A stretch of DNA of 64,000 nt from Azospirillum sp. RU38E (GCF_900188385.1 NZ_FZOI01000013.1:1-64000); one strand, 5' to 3'; shown: positions 14,800 to 22,912, numbered from the stretch's first letter. Numbers and translations are program-made. The notes: generated by a model not told the origin, from the letters alone.

Positions 14800-17700
14800 A
14801 TGCCGCAGCCCGTTTTTCTGAAACGTTCCGCCATTGCCGGAAAGACGCCCACCACCGCCGATCTGGCCCTGGGCGAACTGGCCATCAATACCAGCGACGG
14901 CAAGCTGTTCTTCAAAAAGAACAGCGCCGGCACGGAATCCATCGTCACCCTGGGCGCGTCCAGCGATACGCCGGGCAGCCAGACCGCCGACCAGCTGCGG
15001 CTGCAAGCCCCCAGCCTGCGCGCCCTGACCGGCACGGTGAGCCTGCAATGGCGCGATGGCAGCCTGACCTTCAGCGACAATCAGAGCCTGGAACCGGGCG
15101 AGGTGGTGCTGGCCACCAACGCGGGCGGCGCCCGCACCAGCTTCAAGATCATTGCCGGGTCTGGCAAGGTCTATCTGTCCAACCGCATCGTCGGGAGCGG
15201 TGATGGCAGCGCCGTCTTCACCGATCTTGCCGCCTGCAAGCCCAACCTGACCGCCCAGGGTGTGGCCCTGGGGGGGACCGGCACGGCCTTGTCTTTCGAT
15301 GCAGCGCTGGGGCTGTTGACGGTGGGGGGTGGGCTGGCCCGCACCCCCCTGGGGCTGCATCCGGGTGTGCTGGCGCAGAGCGACAGCACCATAAGTCCGG
15401 CGCTGGGGGCAATCGGTAAGGGGACGGGCGTCCCCCGCGTGTATCTGGCCCGCCAGCGCGGCACGGCAGAGGCACCAGAGGCGGTGCAGGATCAGGACAG
15501 CATCGGCCTGATTCACTGGTATGGCCTGATCCCGGCGGACTATGGGCCTGCCTACAGCAATTTCCTCACCATCCAGGTGAATGCCGGCCTTCAGGCCGGG
15601 AAATATCAGAGCCAGATTTATGTCAAGGCCCTGGACGGGCAGCAAAATGCATTCATGCCATTGCGGGTGGGCGATGGCTTTGTCACGCTGACAACGGGGA
15701 ACCGGTCTGGCGGCGATCCCGCCTGGTTCTCCGTTGAAGGCCAGGTGTCGGGCACGGCGCGCAACCTGTTCTGGCTCAGCCACGCCAATTCCTACATCGC
15801 CACCCACAAGCTGTCCGTGTTCAATTACACGCCCGACGCCCCCACCCAGCTGATGGTCGGGCATATGGGCGACAACAGCGCGCCCTATTTCTCGCTCTAT
15901 CGCGGGCGGGGCAGCCAGGATAGCGGCCAGTTCCCCAAGAATGGTGATCGGCTGGGGCAGATTGATATCGGCGGCTATATGGGTGACCGGGGTTTCCCGC
16001 TGCCGTCGGTCTATTTCACAGCAGAAGCCAGCGGCGACTGGTCGGCCACCAACCGCAGCGCCGAGCTGCTGATTGCCACCACCGTTGGCACCGCCTGGAC
16101 GGAACGGCTGCGGTTCCGTACCGACGGGGTGCTGGTGGCCAGCAACATCATGCAATCCTCTGCCTTCATCTCCACCGTCGCCACCGGCACCCCCCCGCTG
16201 ACGGTCGCCTCTGGCACCACAGTCGCCAACCTGAGCGCCGATATGGTGGATGGCTGGCATGTGGACATGGTGAACAATCCCGGCACCATCCCGGTGCGTG
16301 ATGCCGAATATGGGCTGATCGCGTCGGCGCAGACGCTGGAAAATAACGGGACCACCGCGTGGCTGAAGGGCCCCGTCAATGCCGAAGGGGAGCGCTGGAC
16401 GGCGCAGGCCACCTTCGAGCCCGGCGCCTTTGAGTTCCAGGCCTTCGCGGAAGGGCAGGGCCAGACCTGGCTGAAGGTTTCCGGCAATCCCGGCACACCG
16501 AGGACGGCCGACTTTAGCGTGGAAGTCCGCGCGCTCAACTTTACGGTGGAGGCACGAACTGAAATCGCGGAGCGCTGGACGGCGTGGTGCTCCTCGCCAG
16601 CCGGCTCCTTTGAGTTCGTGACCCTCACCGACGATACGGAGAAAGTCTGGCTGAAGGTTTCCGGCACCCCCGGCGCGCCGGATACGGCCAGCTTTGACGT
16701 GAATGTTCGCGCGCTCAGCTTTACGGTGGATACAGCAACCCCCATCGAAGGCTCCACGGGATGTACCCTGCGCAACAATGACGGTGTGCTGGTGTTGGAC
16801 AATGCCGCCGATATCCCTGTTGGAAGTACGGTTGTCGCCTACACCACTGTCGACGCCAGGACACCGTTCAGAATATTGTCGAAAATTTCGGCAACAGAAT
16901 ATCAAACAGACAGCATCTCCAGATCTTCCACAACCCGACGCTATACAAATTACTATTACACCCCCGCTGTTCTGAAGGCGACGGGGACAGACGCGTTTGG
17001 CGACCGCACAACCTTTGATTATGATGCCGCCATTGGCCGCCTGAACATTGGTTCAGGCGCCACGCGGGTCCCGTTTACCGGATATCTGGGTTTGACGGTC
17101 AGTTCCGCCGGAATTACGCCCACTGTGGGCATTCTCAGCCACACCAACAGCCCTGGCGGCCAGTTCTATATCGCGCGCCATCGCGGAACACCGGCAGCGC
17201 CGGCCGTTCTCAATGATGGCGACCGTATTGGTTCGCTTGATTTCCTGGCTATGGCAAATCAAGCTGGGAAGGCCGCCTATACGTCGCTGCTCCGGCTCTC
17301 CGTGGATGCCAGCGTCAATAACGGGCTTGTCGCCACGGCCGCCTATATTGTCGGCCTCGATGGTGGCCAGCGCTCCTGGCAGGTCATGGGCTTTGTCAAT
17401 GGCAATGTCGCCATCAATACGGGCATGGATTTCTTTGGGGGATCGTGCGATTTCGCCGTCACCACCGGCAGCCCTGGCGACAATCCCTATACCGAACGCC
17501 TGCGTCTGAAGGGCGCCAGCGGCTTCCTGGGTGTCGGCACATCAACACCCCAAGGCAATCTGCATGTGCAGAATATCGCCGGAACGATCCCCGGTCTGAC
17601 GACGACGGCAAACCAGGCGCTTAACCCGGACGGCACCGCTGTCATCGTCTCTGCCATCGGCAAGGGTTCGGCCCGCTTTGCCGCCTTTGGTGTGGGGGCC

Positions 17701-18147
17701 AGTGCCGGGCTTGATCTGCACTATACCCAATCGACGACGCCCGGCTATTTCGGGGTCGGCGTGGATATCGGCACCATCCGCTGGCGCGGCTGGGATGCCA
17801 ACACCACGGACTGGGTGAATGCTTTCACCCTGACCGCCATCAGCGAAGGTACCTGGACCAGCACATCCCGCCCCACCGCACTTTCCTTCGCGTCCAGCAC
17901 CGGCACCGCCATGGCCGAACGGATGCGCATCCGGGCGGATGGGGCCATCGCCCTGGCCGGAAACACGGTCAAGGTCTTCAACCCCAGGGGCCATCTGGTG
18001 CTGCGGCCCTATGCCAAGGCAGCCCTGCCCACGGCAACCGACCTGTGGGAGATGATCTGCGTCACCGATGATGCCGGCGGCGCGGTGCCCGCCTTCTGGG
18101 ATGGGGCCGCCTGGCGGCGCGTCACCGACAGGGCCGCCATTTCCTGA
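14800..18147 (+). CDS. tail fibre / receptor-binding protein 2
   Basis: The start is placed at 14800 (GAGGGGG ribosome site); the frame extends 15 codons further upstream without a site. The 1115-residue product opens with MPQPVFLKRSAIAGKTPT and TADLALGELAINTSDGKLFF, a widespread fibre anchoring motif. Long beta-rich segments follow. The region at about residues 530-650 contains near-duplicate blocks (ERWTAQATFEPGAFEFQAFA / ERWTAWCSSPAGSFEFVTLT and WLKVSGNPGTP / WLKVSGTPGAP). The later part repeats the theme of the first half (YLARQRGTAEAPEAVQDQDS versus YIARHRGTPAAPAVLNDGDR), which suggests internal duplication. A short C-terminal lobe ends FWDGAAWRRVTDRAAIS. It is probably the main host-recognition fibre. 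Confidence 0.75.
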   Translation: MPQPVFLKRSAIAGKTPTTADLALGELAINTSDGKLFFKKNSAGTESIVTLGASSDTPGSQTADQLRLQAPSLRALTGTVSLQWRDGSLTFSDNQSLEPGEVVLATNAGGARTSFKIIAGSGKVYLSNRIVGSGDGSAVFTDLAACKPNLTAQGVALGGTGTALSFDAALGLLTVGGGLARTPLGLHPGVLAQSDSTISPALGAIGKGTGVPRVYLARQRGTAEAPEAVQDQDSIGLIHWYGLIPADYGPAYSNFLTIQVNAGLQAGKYQSQIYVKALDGQQNAFMPLRVGDGFVTLTTGNRSGGDPAWFSVEGQVSGTARNLFWLSHANSYIATHKLSVFNYTPDAPTQLMVGHMGDNSAPYFSLYRGRGSQDSGQFPKNGDRLGQIDIGGYMGDRGFPLPSVYFTAEASGDWSATNRSAELLIATTVGTAWTERLRFRTDGVLVASNIMQSSAFISTVATGTPPLTVASGTTVANLSADMVDGWHVDMVNNPGTIPVRDAEYGLIASAQTLENNGTTAWLKGPVNAEGERWTAQATFEPGAFEFQAFAEGQGQTWLKVSGNPGTPRTADFSVEVRALNFTVEARTEIAERWTAWCSSPAGSFEFVTLTDDTEKVWLKVSGTPGAPDTASFDVNVRALSFTVDTATPIEGSTGCTLRNNDGVLVLDNAADIPVGSTVVAYTTVDARTPFRILSKISATEYQTDSISRSSTTRRYTNYYYTPAVLKATGTDAFGDRTTFDYDAAIGRLNIGSGATRVPFTGYLGLTVSSAGITPTVGILSHTNSPGGQFYIARHRGTPAAPAVLNDGDRIGSLDFLAMANQAGKAAYTSLLRLSVDASVNNGLVATAAYIVGLDGGQRSWQVMGFVNGNVAINTGMDFFGGSCDFAVTTGSPGDNPYTERLRLKGASGFLGVGTSTPQGNLHVQNIAGTIPGLTTTANQALNPDGTAVIVSAIGKGSARFAAFGVGASAGLDLHYTQSTTPGYFGVGVDIGTIRWRGWDANTTDWVNAFTLTAISEGTWTSTSRPTALSFASSTGTAMAERMRIRADGAIALAGNTVKVFNPRGHLVLRPYAKAALPTATDLWEMICVTDDAGGAVPAFWDGAAWRRVTDRAAIS

Positions 18148-18159
18148 TGACGCCTTGTA

Positions 18160-18312
18160 CCAATCTCCCTGGATCGTGACCGATCCAGGGAGATTTTTGT
18201 TCCCTCAGGCGCCGGGCGCTGCCTCCGGCAGCTTGGCTTACGCCGCTACCAAGCGGCGGGCCGGCGGTCGCCGGCCTGGTATTATATGGCTCCCTCAGGC
18301 GCCGGGTGAAAA
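18160..18312 (+). repeat. composite hairpin-repeat unit after fibre 2
   Basis: CTCCCTGGATCG-TGAC-CGATCCAGGGAG followed by ATTTTTG acts as a terminator 13 bp after the stop. Next come GTTCCCTCAGG, the stem GCTGCCTCCGGCAGC, TTGGCTTACG, the stem GCCGCTACCAAGCGGC and GGCCGGCGGTCGCCGGCC. A second GGCTCCCTCAGGCGCCGGG word near 18290 starts an incomplete unit. Confidence 0.85.
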
Positions 18313-18340
18313 GTCTCTCGACTGTGTAAATGTGCTTATG

Positions 18341-18349
18341 TATTATACC
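18341..18349 (+). promoter_or_regulatory. TATAA-type -10 box
   Basis: TATTATACC in the spacer before the 135-aa gene, about 85 bp upstream of its start. Confidence 0.25.
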
Positions 18350-18431
18350 GTCGAATCGTGCAGCCATCGGTTTCCCGGCCCGGCAGCCGCCGCCGGCACC
18401 GCTTTCACAGCAACCCTGAAAGGATGCTTCC

Positions 18432-18839
18432 ATGTCTGTTGTCACGTTGAAGGTCGCTGACCTCCGCGCCTCCCTGCCGGCGCTGGAAAAGCTGCGCAAT
18501 CAGCCCAAGGCCTCGCCGCGCCTGGGCTTCAAGATGGCGCGCAACCTGCGCGAACTGGGCGCCCATATCGAAACGCTTCAGCAGCAGGAACGCGCCATCC
18601 TGACCGATACGGCCGAGCTGGATGAAAAGGGCGATTTCGTTTTCAGTGATGAAGCCAAGACCAACATCAGCCTGAAAGACCCGCAGACCTATGCGGCCAA
18701 GATGCTGGAACTGGTGAATATTGACCTGGACGCCCATCTGAGCCTGCTGTCAGAAGAAGACCTGGCCAGCGTGACCGTGCTGTCGGTACAGGATTATCTG
18801 ACCCTGGATTATCTGCTGGAAAAGCCGGCAGAAGCCTGA
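18432..18839 (+). CDS. small phage protein, DUF1617-like
   Basis: A 135-residue, mainly helical protein: LPALEKLRNQPKASPRLGFK then ARNLRELGAHIETLQQQER, then FSDEAKTNISLKDPQTYA and a hydrophobic C-terminus SVQDYLTLDYLLEKP. The early 'x-L-x-K-L-x-K-A-K' pattern with K/R-N-h-R-E-L recalls the small phage proteins grouped as DUF1617, which lie in structural modules; function unknown. The ribosome site is AAAGGATGCTTCC. It is isolated by hairpin repeats on the left and three stacked hairpins on the right. Confidence 0.5.
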   Translation: MSVVTLKVADLRASLPALEKLRNQPKASPRLGFKMARNLRELGAHIETLQQQERAILTDTAELDEKGDFVFSDEAKTNISLKDPQTYAAKMLELVNIDLDAHLSLLSEEDLASVTVLSVQDYLTLDYLLEKPAEA

Positions 18840-18841
18840 AC

Positions 18842-18998
18842 CAGATCGCCGGTGACTGCCGCCCGGCGATCTGACGGCCGGCCTTCGGGCCGGCCCGCCG
18901 CCGATGCGCACCACGTCAGACCCCGTGACGGCGCATCCGCAGGCCCAAAAAGGGGGGAACCGGGTCTCTCGTTTCCTCGCCCCGTTTCCCCCCTTTTT
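18842..18998 (+). terminator. three stacked hairpins ending in a strong terminator
   Basis: CAGATCGCCGG pairs with CCGGCGATCTG (18842-18873). GGCCGGCC-TTCG-GGCCGGCC lies at 18876-18895. AAAAAGGGGGGAA pairs with TTCCCCCCTTTTT (18947-18998). The last has A and T tracts on both sides, so it would stop transcription from either strand. No gene lies between 18840 and 19299. Confidence 0.75.
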
Positions 18999-19081
18999 CA
19001 AAGCCCGGCCGGGTTCGCCCCGCCGGGCTTTGTTTTGCCCGGTCGCCGGCCTTCAAGGGGCATGTCCCATGCCCCTTATAC

Positions 19082-19298
19082 GTTCCCTCAGACGCCGGGC
19101 GGGCGCATCCGCGCCCTTGGCTTACGCGCCCATGGGGGCGCGGGCCGGCAGTCGCCGGCCTTCAAAGGGCATGTCCCATGCCCCTTATACGTTCCCTCAG
19201 ACGCCGGGCGGGCGCATCCGCGCCCTTGGCTTACGCGCCCATGGGGGCGCGGGCCGGCAGTCGCCGGCCTTCAAGGGGCATGTCCCATGCCCCTTGAT
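19082..19298 (+). repeat. composite hairpin-repeat array, two units with alternative end hairpin
   Basis: Units begin at 19082 and 19191 (period 109) and hold the stems GGGCGCATCCGCGCCC and GCGCCCATGGGGGCGC plus GGCCGGCAGTCGCCGGCC. Here the terminal hairpin is AAGGGGCATG-TCCC-ATGCCCCTT instead of the CTGGATCG type. That shows the modules are interchangeable. Confidence 0.9.
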
Positions 19299-19299
19299 G

Positions 19300-19872
19300 T
19301 TAAACCATATCCGGCAACAGGGGTTGAGGATATAGCGGGAGGCTGCGTGTCATGGCCGCCACTTTCCCGACCAGCGGTTCATCCTCACAGCCGGCCGTCC
19401 ATTCCTCAAACGACAGCAGCGGCACGCACTTTCCTTCCCAGCCCTTTCCCCCGCCATTATCGAAGGTGTGGAAAACCACCTCTTCATATCCAAGGTCTTC
19501 TGCGGCATGAAGACAGGTCAGCAACTGGATGGCATCGGGCGTGCCGATATGTCTGGGGTCTTTGCGGGCGTGGCGATATCGCCGGTCTTTCAAAATGGCG
19601 GCCCGCTTCATGATCTCTGGCGTGGGGCCGATCGGCAGAAAGACCCCGCTGACATCATCGAAAAAATCATCGATATGGTCAAAGCCGCGTTGCCGCAAGG
19701 CGCTTGGCCGTATCTCCGCCAGGGTGATCGTTGAAAACAGAATATCGATCTGGCCGGCCTGGGCATCCCGGATATATTGCACGATGTCGGCCACATATTC
19801 AGGCGGCGTCTGGGTCAGATATCGATAAAATACGCAAGAATCCCAGAATAGTGCTTTGCGTAAATCAGGCAT
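19300..19872 (-). CDS. PIN-domain nuclease (VapC-like)
   Basis: The start at 19872 overlaps the upstream gene's stop (TGATG), so the pair is translationally coupled; an alternative start at 19890 would add six residues. The 190-residue product has the four PIN acidic residues: Asp11 (LFWDSCVFYRYL), Glu53 (TLAEIR), Asp113 (IGTPDAIQLL) and Asp138 (FHTFDNGGG). PIN proteins cut RNA with metal ions and are the toxin of VapBC-type systems, though some act in RNA processing. It is longer than the usual 130-residue VapC. The partner is upstream, as antitoxins usually are, but is far too large for a VapB. It lies on the minus strand between plus-strand structural genes, so it is cargo. Confidence 0.75.
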   Translation of the reverse strand: MPDLRKALFWDSCVFYRYLTQTPPEYVADIVQYIRDAQAGQIDILFSTITLAEIRPSALRQRGFDHIDDFFDDVSGVFLPIGPTPEIMKRAAILKDRRYRHARKDPRHIGTPDAIQLLTCLHAAEDLGYEEVVFHTFDNGGGKGWEGKCVPLLSFEEWTAGCEDEPLVGKVAAMTRSLPLYPQPLLPDMV

Positions 19873-20675
19873 CAGGCGGCGCCATCCCAATCAGCAGCAA
19901 TAAGATTATTGAAACGCCCCTGCCAGCGCAGCATATCGGGACGCGGCTTCACTTCCTTATAGTGCAGAATTTCGATACGTTCCGGCAGGCCGCTTGTCCC
20001 ATTATAATGGGCGCGGCCTTCCACGCTGACGCGGCGGTCCAGAATCTCCCGGATCTGCTCTGACGTGGCCCCAACATAAACGCAGTCAATCTCCCGGCCG
20101 CCGGCGCGCAGAATCAGCTTCAGGCGGGGGGTATCGCCGCGCAGATCCACTTCCTTGATCGTGCCATCGAACGTGCCGATGGCGACGCCGCGATACAGGC
20201 GCTGCGGCTTCGGGGTGGCGATGGTCTGCGCCCGGACCACCTGCTTCAGAAAGAAATCATCGACCCGGAAGGGCTTAAACCCCCCGATGCTGAGGTCCGT
20301 ATGGGAAAATTCTTCTGCCACACCGCGCGCGATGGCGGCAATATGGGGCAGGCAGGCGCCATATTGTTCAAGCACGGCGCGATCAAGATCGCCGATCCCG
20401 GCGATTGTCGCCCCCAGAACATCCGCGCCTGATTTCTGGCGGGGGCGCTTGGACATCACCACTTCCGTCAGGGTGGCCGATGCGCTTTCATTCTTCAGTT
20501 CGGCGATAACATAATCAAACCGCATACCGCCATTGGCGATTCTGTCCGCCGTTTCCAGCGCCTTGACCAGGGCGGCAAGCTGGCGTGCGAAAACAGCGGC
20601 GCGGACACGGCTGTTCGTGTCCGGCGCGCCATGCACCCTCAGCTTTATCTGACCGCTTTGCAGTTGGTCGGCCAT
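19872..20675 (-). CDS. unrecognised 267-aa partner of the PIN nuclease
   Basis: Placed from the ATG at 20675 (MADQLQSGQIKLRVHG); an ATG at 20696 would add seven residues. The product is acidic-basic mixed with no membrane segment. An N-terminal helical half (VFARQLAALVKALETADRIA, FDYVIAELKNESASATLTEV) is followed by a C-terminal beta-rich half (YRGVAIGTFDGTIKEVDL, KLILRAGGREIDCVYVG, RVSVEGRAHYNG, PERIEILHYKEVKP). The C-terminal half looks like a small barrel such as an OB-type fold, which would fit RNA or DNA binding, but this is inference. Coupling to the PIN gene suggests a regulator or antitoxin of new type, or a substrate-recruiting subunit. Confidence 0.6.
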   Translation of the reverse strand: MADQLQSGQIKLRVHGAPDTNSRVRAAVFARQLAALVKALETADRIANGGMRFDYVIAELKNESASATLTEVVMSKRPRQKSGADVLGATIAGIGDLDRAVLEQYGACLPHIAAIARGVAEEFSHTDLSIGGFKPFRVDDFFLKQVVRAQTIATPKPQRLYRGVAIGTFDGTIKEVDLRGDTPRLKLILRAGGREIDCVYVGATSEQIREILDRRVSVEGRAHYNGTSGLPERIEILHYKEVKPRPDMLRWQGRFNNLIAADWDGAA

Positions 20676-20833
20676 CGCACCCCACCGAAAACCCATTCAC
20701 CAAACGCCCGCCCGCCATACCCTATGCACAAGCAACAGGCGGCGTTCGGCCGGATTCTACGCCGATTTCCGCAAAATTCAAACGCTGTCAGCGCGCACGC
20801 CCGCCCGCCGGCAGGGGCTGGCGGCCCCTTCAG

Positions 20834-20847
20834 TGCAGTTAATTGCA
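20834..20847. promoter_or_regulatory. 14-bp palindrome TGCAGTTAATTGCA, copy 3
   Basis: An intergenic site between the divergent PIN operon and the connector gene. It lies directly beside the TATAA box at 20855, the position expected of an operator. Confidence 0.5.
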
Positions 20848-20854
20848 CTTGATG

Positions 20855-20863
20855 GTATAATAG
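20855..20863 (+). promoter_or_regulatory. TATAA-type -10 box next to palindrome
   Basis: GTATAATAG follows the palindrome by 7 bp and lies about 95 bp upstream of the connector start. Confidence 0.4.
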
Positions 20864-20954
20864 ATATACGATAGCCTGCTGGCATGGGTGTCATGGATAT
20901 GCGGCCTGTCCGGGGGCATATCGGCCACCATCATTTCATCTGACAGGGTTGGAT

Positions 20955-21566
20955 ATGCGCCTGCTGACGCCACAGACCATTCGCGCCGCCCTGGGCGTGG
21001 ACGATGCCAAGCCGTTCAACGATGCCATCGGCACCGCCCTGGATACCGCCAGTTCCCGCCTTGCCACCGAGCTGCGCACCCCGTTTGCGTTCAGCCCGCA
21101 GCAGCAGGACATTTTCTACATCGATCGCCTGTTCACCCAGGGCCGGCTGGCCCAGGTGGAACTATGCCTGTCACGCGGGCTGCTGCGGCCGGACAAGCCG
21201 GTGCTGGTGGAATGGTCGGACGACCTGCTGTTCACCAGCCCGCAGCCGGTGGCCAATGCCTATCAATCCCTGAACTATGACAAGGGCTTGCTGACCCTGC
21301 TGGATGGGGCCGTGCAGCACCGGTTTGTGCGGGTCACCTATGCGGCCGGCATTGACACGCTGGATGATGTCTATGCCGATCCCGATCTGCTGCCCGGCTG
21401 GCTGGCCGATGCGGCCCGGCTGCATGTCACGCTCAGCCTGCAAAACCATCCGCTGTTCCGCGATCATGACCGGGCCGTGGATTACAAGCTGATGGCGCAG
21501 CAGCTTCAGGACATCCTGGCCGGCCAGCTGCGCTATCGCCCCTCTGCCCTGCGGCCGATCCGTTAA
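20955..21566 (+). CDS. head-tail connector-like protein
   Basis: A 203-residue protein beginning MRLLTPQTIRAALGVDDAK, a helical N-terminus that resembles gp6-type head-tail connectors of siphophages. An Ala/Asp helix (ALDTASSRLATELRTPF) and a beta-rich middle (YIDRLFTQGRLAQVELCLSR) follow. It then has VRVTYAAGIDTLDDVYADP and a C-terminal helix. Connectors form a ring under the portal. Position before a tail-terminator-like gene and the tube fits. The gene is separated from the portal by 8.8 kb, which is abnormal for this module. A TTG six bases upstream is possible; the ATG at 20955 is preferred. Identity is by pattern and position. Confidence 0.55.
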   Translation: MRLLTPQTIRAALGVDDAKPFNDAIGTALDTASSRLATELRTPFAFSPQQQDIFYIDRLFTQGRLAQVELCLSRGLLRPDKPVLVEWSDDLLFTSPQPVANAYQSLNYDKGLLTLLDGAVQHRFVRVTYAAGIDTLDDVYADPDLLPGWLADAARLHVTLSLQNHPLFRDHDRAVDYKLMAQQLQDILAGQLRYRPSALRPIR

Positions 21567-21569
21567 GGC

Positions 21570-21746
21570 GGGCGCCCGGCGTCTGAGGGAACGCGAAATC
21601 TTCCTGGATCGGTCACGACCCAGGAAGAGAGGCCGGCGACCGCCGGCCCGGCGCTTGGTAGCGCCGTGAAGCCAAGCTGCCGGAGGCAGCGCCCGGCGTC
21701 TGAGGGAACGCGAAATCTTCCTGGATCGGTCACGACCCAGGAAGAT
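21570..21746 (-). repeat. composite hairpin-repeat array (reverse orientation)
   Basis: GAGGGAACGCGAAATCTTCC occurs at 21585 and 21702 (period 117), each followed by CTGGATCGGTCACGACCCAG. Between them are GGCCGGCGACCGCCGGCC, GGCGCTTGGTAGCGCC and CTGCCGGAGGCAG. With the forward array at 22255 it brackets the next gene in inverted orientation. Confidence 0.88.
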
Positions 21747-21748
21747 TG

Positions 21749-21756
21749 GTATAACA
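21749..21756 (+). promoter_or_regulatory. TATAA-type -10 box (GTATAACA)
   Basis: Directly after the hairpin array and about 26 bp before the start at 21782. Confidence 0.35.
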
Positions 21757-21781
21757 TCCGCCTTTCAGGGAAGCCCCCGTG

Positions 21782-22246
21782 ATGGAAACCAAACGCCAGC
21801 GTATCATCAAGGCCGTGCAGGCCGTTCTGGAACGGCTTCAGGCCGGGCAGCCCGCCGATGATCCCTATGGCATCAGCTTCACCAAAATCTATCGTGAAGT
21901 GCTGGATGATGGGCTGGTGAAGGGCAAGGCGGCCGTTGCCGCCGTGCTGGACAAGACGGAAACCAAGCTGCGCCTGGTCAACCATGATCAGTGCACCCTG
22001 CGGGTGAATGTGGAATTCCATGTCATGTATGGCACCGGCGACCAGCGGGCCGACCGGATGAACGCCGTGCTGGGTGACATTCAGCGCGCCTTCCGCAGTG
22101 ATTTCACCCTGGGCGGCGTTGCAATCAACTGCACTGAGGCCGGAAACGAGATCGACAGCACCGGTCGTTTCACCGGCTATGGTTCCGGCACCCTGTTGCT
22201 GGACATTCTGTACCGGCACGCCAAGCACGATCCGCGCCTGGGATAG
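21782..22246 (+). CDS. tail completion/terminator-like protein
   Basis: A 154-residue protein: METKRQRIIKAVQAVLERLQ, then TKIYREVLDDGLVKGKAAVA, TLRVNVEFHVMYGTGDQRAD, MNAVLGDIQRAFRSDFTLGG and a C-terminal strand GSGTLLLDILYRHA. The pattern (helix, strands with 'v.v.f.v......d', a helix before a Gly-rich segment, and a final 'l.i.Y' strand) is that of minor tail proteins of the gpU / tail-terminator group that cap the tail tube. Its position between connector and tube gene supports this. The ribosome site is AGGGAAG. It carries one of the 14-bp palindromes inside its coding sequence. Confidence 0.5.
   Translation: METKRQRIIKAVQAVLERLQAGQPADDPYGISFTKIYREVLDDGLVKGKAAVAAVLDKTETKLRLVNHDQCTLRVNVEFHVMYGTGDQRADRMNAVLGDIQRAFRSDFTLGGVAINCTEAGNEIDSTGRFTGYGSGTLLLDILYRHAKHDPRLG
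22120..22133. promoter_or_regulatory. 14-bp palindrome TGCAATCAACTGCA, copy 4
   Basis: Inside the tail-terminator-like gene, encoding Ala-Ile-Asn-Cys as at copy 2. One base of the symmetric centre differs. Confidence 0.35.
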
Positions 22247-22254
22247 GGTTTAGT

Positions 22255-22838
22255 CTCCCTGGATCGTGACCGATCCAGGGAGGTTTTTGTTCCCTCAGGC
22301 GCCGGGCGCCCGCATCCGCGGGCTTGGCTTACGGCACCACGCGGTGCCGGGCCGGCGGTCGCCGGCCTGGATCGTGAGCAATGCAGGGAGGTTTTTGTTC
22401 CCTCAGGCGCCGGGCGCCCGCATCCGCGGGCTTGGCTTACGGCACCACGCGGTGCCGGGCCGGCGGTCGCCGGCCTGGATCGTGAGCAATGCAGGGAGGT
22501 TTTTGTTCCCTCAGGCGCCGGGCGCCCGCATCCGCGGGCTTGGCTTACGGCACCACGCGGTGCCGGGCCGGCGGTCGCCGGCCTGGATCGTGAGCAATGC
22601 AGGGAGGTTTTTGTTCCCTCAGGCGCCGGGCGCCCGCATCCGCGGGCTTGGCTTACGGCGCTACCAAGCGCCGGGCCGGCGGTCGCCGGCCTGGATCGTG
22701 AGCAATGCAGGGAGGTTTTTGTTCCCTCAGGCGCCGGGCGGCGGCATCCGCCGCCTTGGCTTACGCGCCCACGCGGGCGCGGGCCGGCGACCGCCGGCCT
22801 GGATCGTGAGCGATCCTGGGAGATTTTGCGTTCCCCCA
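22255..22838 (+). repeat. composite hairpin-repeat array, five tandem 108-bp units with three stem variants
   Basis: CTCCCTGGATCGTGACCGATCCAGGGAG follows the stop of the previous gene. GTTCCCTCAGG then starts units at 22289, 22397, 22505, 22613 and 22721, each exactly 108 bp apart. Units 1-3 have stems GCCCGCATCCGCGGGC and GGCACCACGCGGTGCC. Unit 4 keeps the first and has GGCGCTACCAAGCGCC. Unit 5 has GGCGGCATCCGCCGCC and GCGCCCACGCGGGCGC. Both strands of each stem change together. Confidence 0.95.
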
Positions 22839-22875
22839 TACACGCAGCGCCATCTTGCGAGCGCCTTGCTGTGCT

Positions 22876-22885
22876 GGTATAAAAT
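22876..22885 (+). promoter_or_regulatory. TATAA-type -10 box (GGTATAAAAT)
   Basis: About 28 bp before the small gene at 22913; it would start the main tail operon. Confidence 0.45.
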
Positions 22886-22912
22886 TCATGTCACAGCACC
22901 CGGAGATTTGCC

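Noticed and set aside
14770-16905. 711-codon open frame on the minus strand
   Set aside because: Shadow of tail fibre 2; residue composition (Gly/Arg/His-rich) and lack of motifs show no real protein.
12757-18147. diversity-generating retroelement acting on the fibre genes
   Set aside because: No reverse transcriptase and no template/variable repeat pair were seen.
22255-22838. CRISPR array
   Set aside because: The repeated parts are longer than CRISPR repeats, units are nearly identical without unique spacers, and no cas gene is present.
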